Of a stretch of DNA of 44,122 nt, positions 41,303 to 44,122 are shown piece after piece. The stretch is from CAZLMG01 sp964560765. GTDB taxonomy: Bacteria; Bdellovibrionota_B; Oligoflexia; Oligoflexales; CAZLMG01. The translations under genes were made by a program, and so were the position numbers. Position 1 is the stretch's first letter; each line of letters opens with the position of its first letter. The notes beneath the pieces were generated by a model, which was not told the DNA's origin, did not search any database, and worked only from the letters and a program-made list of their open reading frames with translations. The DNA lies in NCBI GenBank assembly GCA_964560765.1, contig CAZLMG010000036.1, forward strand, positions 1-44,122. Direction: 5' to 3'.

Positions 41303-43333
41303 TTAAGAGACTTGCACATTTTCCTCAGGCACAATCCAGCGCTCCTCGCGAGCAATCCGCGCCAAAATGAGCAACAAGGTCAAAGTTCCCACACGCCCGA
41401 AAAGCATACAAAGTATGATGATGATCCGCCCAACGTCGTCAAGTTGCGAGGTTATTCCCAGCGACAAGCCAACTGTCCCCAATGCTGAAACCGTTTCAAA
41501 AAGCAATGGAACTATAGGTAGGCGCTGCGTCAAACTGAGCATAAAAAAGGCAACGAACCCGGTCAGTAGCCCGACGAGGCACACCGTCAAGGCCCGGTTC
41601 ACCGTCGACGGCGGAATGCGACGTCCAAATCCTTCGACGTGGCCACGCCCTCGCGCTGTGCTCAGCACGGCCATGGCCAATACGGAGGCGGTAACCGTTT
41701 TGATACCACCGGCGGTGCTACCAGGATTGCCACCAATAAACATGAGGATCATGAGGGCGAAAGCCGTCGATGCGCTAATATTGGCGAAGTCCAGCGAATT
41801 GAAACCAGCCGTCCTGGCGCTGGCTGATTGGAAAAAAGCGTTGACCATCCGTGATGGCCAGTCAAGATGCTGCATGCTTACGGATGACTCGGTGCCCAAG
41901 AACAGAAATGCACCAATCAGCAGCAGGACAAGGGTACTGGTTACAACCAACGACTCTTGCAGGGTCAATGACTTCTGCCGAATCTGCAACGGCAAGCGCA
42001 TCGCAAGCAGCGGCGAAGTCCCGCCCGCAATAATGAGCATGGACAACGTGCATAAGACGAATGAACTATTCTGGTAGCCGACCATGCTGTCTGACTGCAG
42101 CGCAAATCCTGCGTTGCAAAATGCGGAAACAGCTGTGAACACCGCGCGCCACAGAGCCATTCCGGCCGCATCTCCATGCCGCCAAAACCCCCACCAAAGC
42201 AATAGGACTCCGATGGCCTCCGTGGCAAAGACGTACAAAAGTATGCGTCGAAGCACACTTTTTACCTCTTCCGTGCCACGGTACCCGCTCATGTCCCGGA
42301 TGGTTTGCTCATGCACCAAACTGGCGCGTCCTCGCTGGACAATCAGTACGGCAATGGCGCTCAAAGAGATGATTCCGAGGCCACCGATCTGCATCAGCAG
42401 CAAAATGATGACATGTCCCCAACTGGAAAATGCCGTCGGCGTATCAAAGACTGCCAAACCAGTGACGCAAACGGCACTGACGGCCGTAAACAGTGAGTCG
42501 ATGAAGCGATGTCCTTTCAGCCCCGCCTGAGCCACCTCTCCCTGCAAGAATATCGCACCCACCAAGCCCACGCTGGCAAAAAAGATCAGAACGAAAGTCT
42601 CCGGCTGCGCCACCAGACGCAGTACCCAACGTTGCAGGCGAACGACACCGCCACGCATCTGCATGGAAACCGCATGCGTCGCCACGATGGCCACGGCTAA
42701 CGCCTGAAAGCCCCACGGCGGCCAGGCCGTGAAGTCAGGCGCATAGACAGCCACAGCTGCCGACAGCCAAACCAGCCACAAATAGGTATTTTGCAGCCGC
42801 CAAGCGATACGTGGCCGCTGCCGCCCGTCAAGCGCCATGGCATACAAGGCATTGAACGCCGCCAGCCAACTGGCAAAGCGCGCAACTGGGGTGTGCAACG
42901 CAGGCTGAGACGCCACGAGGAGGCATATGATGACGGCGAGACCCGTGGTCACCAACGGATCGAGGAGGGCGATGCGTTGCTCCCTCCGCACCGTGAGGGA
43001 ACGGCTCTCCTGCTGCTCTTCACGAAACTGAACGAGTGCCCAAAGGGTGATACACACTAACCATACGCCCAACGTTGGGTATTCCCAAAGGCGCAGTATC
43101 ACCATGACGAGCGGCACAAACAGCGCTACATACTCGGCAAGGAGTCGCCAAACCGAGCGCACGCCACCACCAGCGCTGAAGCTGCAGGATGCCGCCACTA
43201 GCGCCACAAGAATCGACGGCAAGATCTGGGCCTGGATACCAAAGATTGGGTGAGCAGATTGGGCCAGCGCCCAACTCACCAGCAGGACTGGGCCCACCTG
43301 ATAGCGAATTGTTGTCTTCGGTTTTGCGGTCAT
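41303..43333 (-). CDS. ktrB: KtrB/TrkH-type K+ transporter with long N-terminal membrane extension
   Basis: The last about 450 residues form the K+ transporter core with four pore loops: AVSAVCVTGLAVF, AVSAFCNAGFAL, SASARTAGFNS and ETVSALGTVGLSL, each with the Gly that lines the selectivity filter. The first about 225 residues hold roughly six more hydrophobic segments (SFSAGGGVRSVWRLLAEY, VTTGLAVIICLLVAS and others) not part of classical KtrB (about 450 aa). They may be a separate membrane module. The gene heads a minus-strand run with ktrA, the HAMP protein and hutU. The core should import K+ driven by the membrane potential, with Na+ coupling in some relatives. Confidence 0.9.
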   Translation of the reverse strand: MTAKPKTTIRYQVGPVLLVSWALAQSAHPIFGIQAQILPSILVALVAASCSFSAGGGVRSVWRLLAEYVALFVPLVMVILRLWEYPTLGVWLVCITLWALVQFREEQQESRSLTVRREQRIALLDPLVTTGLAVIICLLVASQPALHTPVARFASWLAAFNALYAMALDGRQRPRIAWRLQNTYLWLVWLSAAVAVYAPDFTAWPPWGFQALAVAIVATHAVSMQMRGGVVRLQRWVLRLVAQPETFVLIFFASVGLVGAIFLQGEVAQAGLKGHRFIDSLFTAVSAVCVTGLAVFDTPTAFSSWGHVIILLLMQIGGLGIISLSAIAVLIVQRGRASLVHEQTIRDMSGYRGTEEVKSVLRRILLYVFATEAIGVLLLWWGFWRHGDAAGMALWRAVFTAVSAFCNAGFALQSDSMVGYQNSSFVLCTLSMLIIAGGTSPLLAMRLPLQIRQKSLTLQESLVVTSTLVLLLIGAFLFLGTESSVSMQHLDWPSRMVNAFFQSASARTAGFNSLDFANISASTAFALMILMFIGGNPGSTAGGIKTVTASVLAMAVLSTARGRGHVEGFGRRIPPSTVNRALTVCLVGLLTGFVAFFMLSLTQRLPIVPLLFETVSALGTVGLSLGITSQLDDVGRIIIILCMLFGRVGTLTLLLILARIAREERWIVPEENVQVS

Positions 43334-43518
43334 TGGATGACCTTAGCAAAGTCAGGATATTTTTCAATTATTTTGCGCCAGTATGTCGAATGGTGCACCG
43401 GTCCTACGAACTGCAAAAGGTACATAATTTGCCAATACCTATAAAGTATCGAGCCGCATCGTCGATACCCCGCCTAGAGGGGATTATCTGTATTCCTTCG
43501 CCTTGGAGGTCGTCTACA

Positions 43519-44122
43519 ATGTCTCGACGTGTCGTGAAAATGCAACGCGCTTGGCTGCTTGTCGCCGTTCTGGCGCTTTGCTTTGCGGCAATTTGCATCG
43601 ACATGCTTGGGCAGAACTGGGCCGCTTTGAATCGCCGTCACGAGTTGCAACAAATTCAATCGGCTTTGGTGACCTATTCCACCCAGTTTGAGCGCGATGG
43701 CACCGGCGCGATCGGTAGTGCGGCGCGACTCTTGGGTGAAATCGAGTCGACGGCGCTGCTGATCGACTCTCGTTTCGTCGGCGCGCTGCTCTTTCTATCA
43801 GCACTTTTAGCCCTCGCTAGTTGGTGGATGGTTCTTACTTTTCGGGGTCAGAGCTTAGACCTAGTTTCGCAAAGTCGCCCTCAGGGCATAAGTGCGTCCT
43901 CCGAAGATTCCAGCTTGCCAAACCACATGATGAAGGCTGGCCCCGCTCCGCACTTCTCTGCGGTCATGGAGCCAATCTCTGCCGTCCGAACGCTGATTGA
44001 AGACAGCGCCTCCAACATATCCGTGCTGGAGCAACACGCCAGCGCCATCATGGCCGCGCTGGATCGAGTCATGCATAGCGACAGCGGCACAAAGCCACAA
44101 AAGGAACGCAGTCGAGTCGCAT
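43519..44122 (+). CDS. Two-TM membrane protein with probable signalling function (partial)
   Basis: The ATG at 43519 follows GGAGG by 8-9 bases and the frame is open to the window edge (201 codons), so the C-terminus is missing. Helix 1 lies at about 11-30 (AWLLVAVLALCFAAICI) and helix 2 at about 90-112 (FVGALLFLSALLALASWWMV), with a periplasmic helical segment of about 55 residues between. After helix 2 the cytoplasmic part is polar, then contains ISAVRTLIEDSASNISVLEQHASAIMAALDR, a stretch with helical heptad character like a signalling helix or histidine-kinase-type dimerisation. The layout is that of a small membrane sensor. It is divergent from ktrB, with 185 bp between. Confidence 0.65.
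   Translation, partial: MSRRVVKMQRAWLLVAVLALCFAAICIDMLGQNWAALNRRHELQQIQSALVTYSTQFERDGTGAIGSAARLLGEIESTALLIDSRFVGALLFLSALLALASWWMVLTFRGQSLDLVSQSRPQGISASSEDSSLPNHMMKAGPAPHFSAVMEPISAVRTLIEDSASNISVLEQHASAIMAALDRVMHSDSGTKPQKERSRVA

Noticed and set aside
41367..42077. 236-aa plus-strand frame opposite ktrB
   Set aside because: The opposite strand has conserved K+ transporter pore loops; this frame is an antisense shadow rich in Arg, Pro and Ser.
43429..43445. Promoter upstream of the right-end gene (TTGCCA and TATAAA)
   Set aside because: The boxes are only 5 bases apart, so they cannot be a -35/-10 pair.

Overview
The window looks like chromosomal DNA from a Gram-negative bacterium. Supporting signs are many lipoproteins with lipobox signal peptides, an outer-membrane-barrel-like protein, a LolA-like periplasmic carrier, HtpX and KtrAB. 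The short serine/threonine-rich lipoproteins and the large share of unrecognised secreted proteins would fit Bdellovibrionota/Oligoflexia or a related delta-like proteobacterium. That placement is inference only. There is no rRNA, tRNA, CRISPR array, integrase or intact insertion sequence, and one 100-N assembly gap lies at 2408-2507.

Left part (1-10 kb). This is the accessory-looking section. It holds a Cys-rich secreted protein with an 18-bp repeat tract, a degraded ArsP/YraQ-type permease whose 5' end runs into a 49-bp tandem repeat at the assembly gap, a Gly/His-rich lipoprotein, a small exported protein, a secreted HD-domain-like protein, an arsR-acr3 arsenite-efflux operon behind a 27-bp palindromic operator, and a lipoprotein with a caspase-like His/Cys dyad.

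Ion-transport part (10-24 kb). Two paralogous 740-750 aa CPA2 cation:proton antiporters with C-terminal TrkA_C domains flank a methyltransferase-like gene, a GDT1-family cation exchanger, an ExoD-family protein and a lipoprotein. Next come a Cu(I)-type P-type ATPase and, divergent from it, an ArsC arsenate reductase. With arsR and acr3 this gives arsenate reduction plus arsenite efflux, although the genes are about 14 kb apart. A small membrane protein, a VOC-fold protein and the HtpX protease follow.

Housekeeping and envelope part (24-37 kb). NhaR-like regulator, YebC, a beta-propeller protein, OsmC and a TauE-type exporter precede a compact four-gene operon: LolCE-type permease, LolD-type ATPase, LolA-like carrier and outer-membrane barrel. 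This operon reads as a complete trans-envelope lipid or lipoprotein export route. On the opposite strand lie an OPT transporter and a sodium:solute symporter, then a Sua5-type tRNA-modification enzyme and a lipoprotein.

Right end (37-44 kb). A long-form urocanate hydratase follows a tightly packed minus-strand set: KtrB-like K+ channel subunit, KtrA-like regulator and a 4HB-HAMP sensor without an output domain. A divergent two-TM protein runs off the window edge. Taken together, the window emphasises monovalent-cation and pH homeostasis, metal/metalloid resistance and envelope biogenesis. The features most worth a second look are the caspase-like lipoprotein, the four-gene export operon, the KtrBA-sensor operon, the yebC/beta-propeller inverted repeat and the repeat/gap junction.
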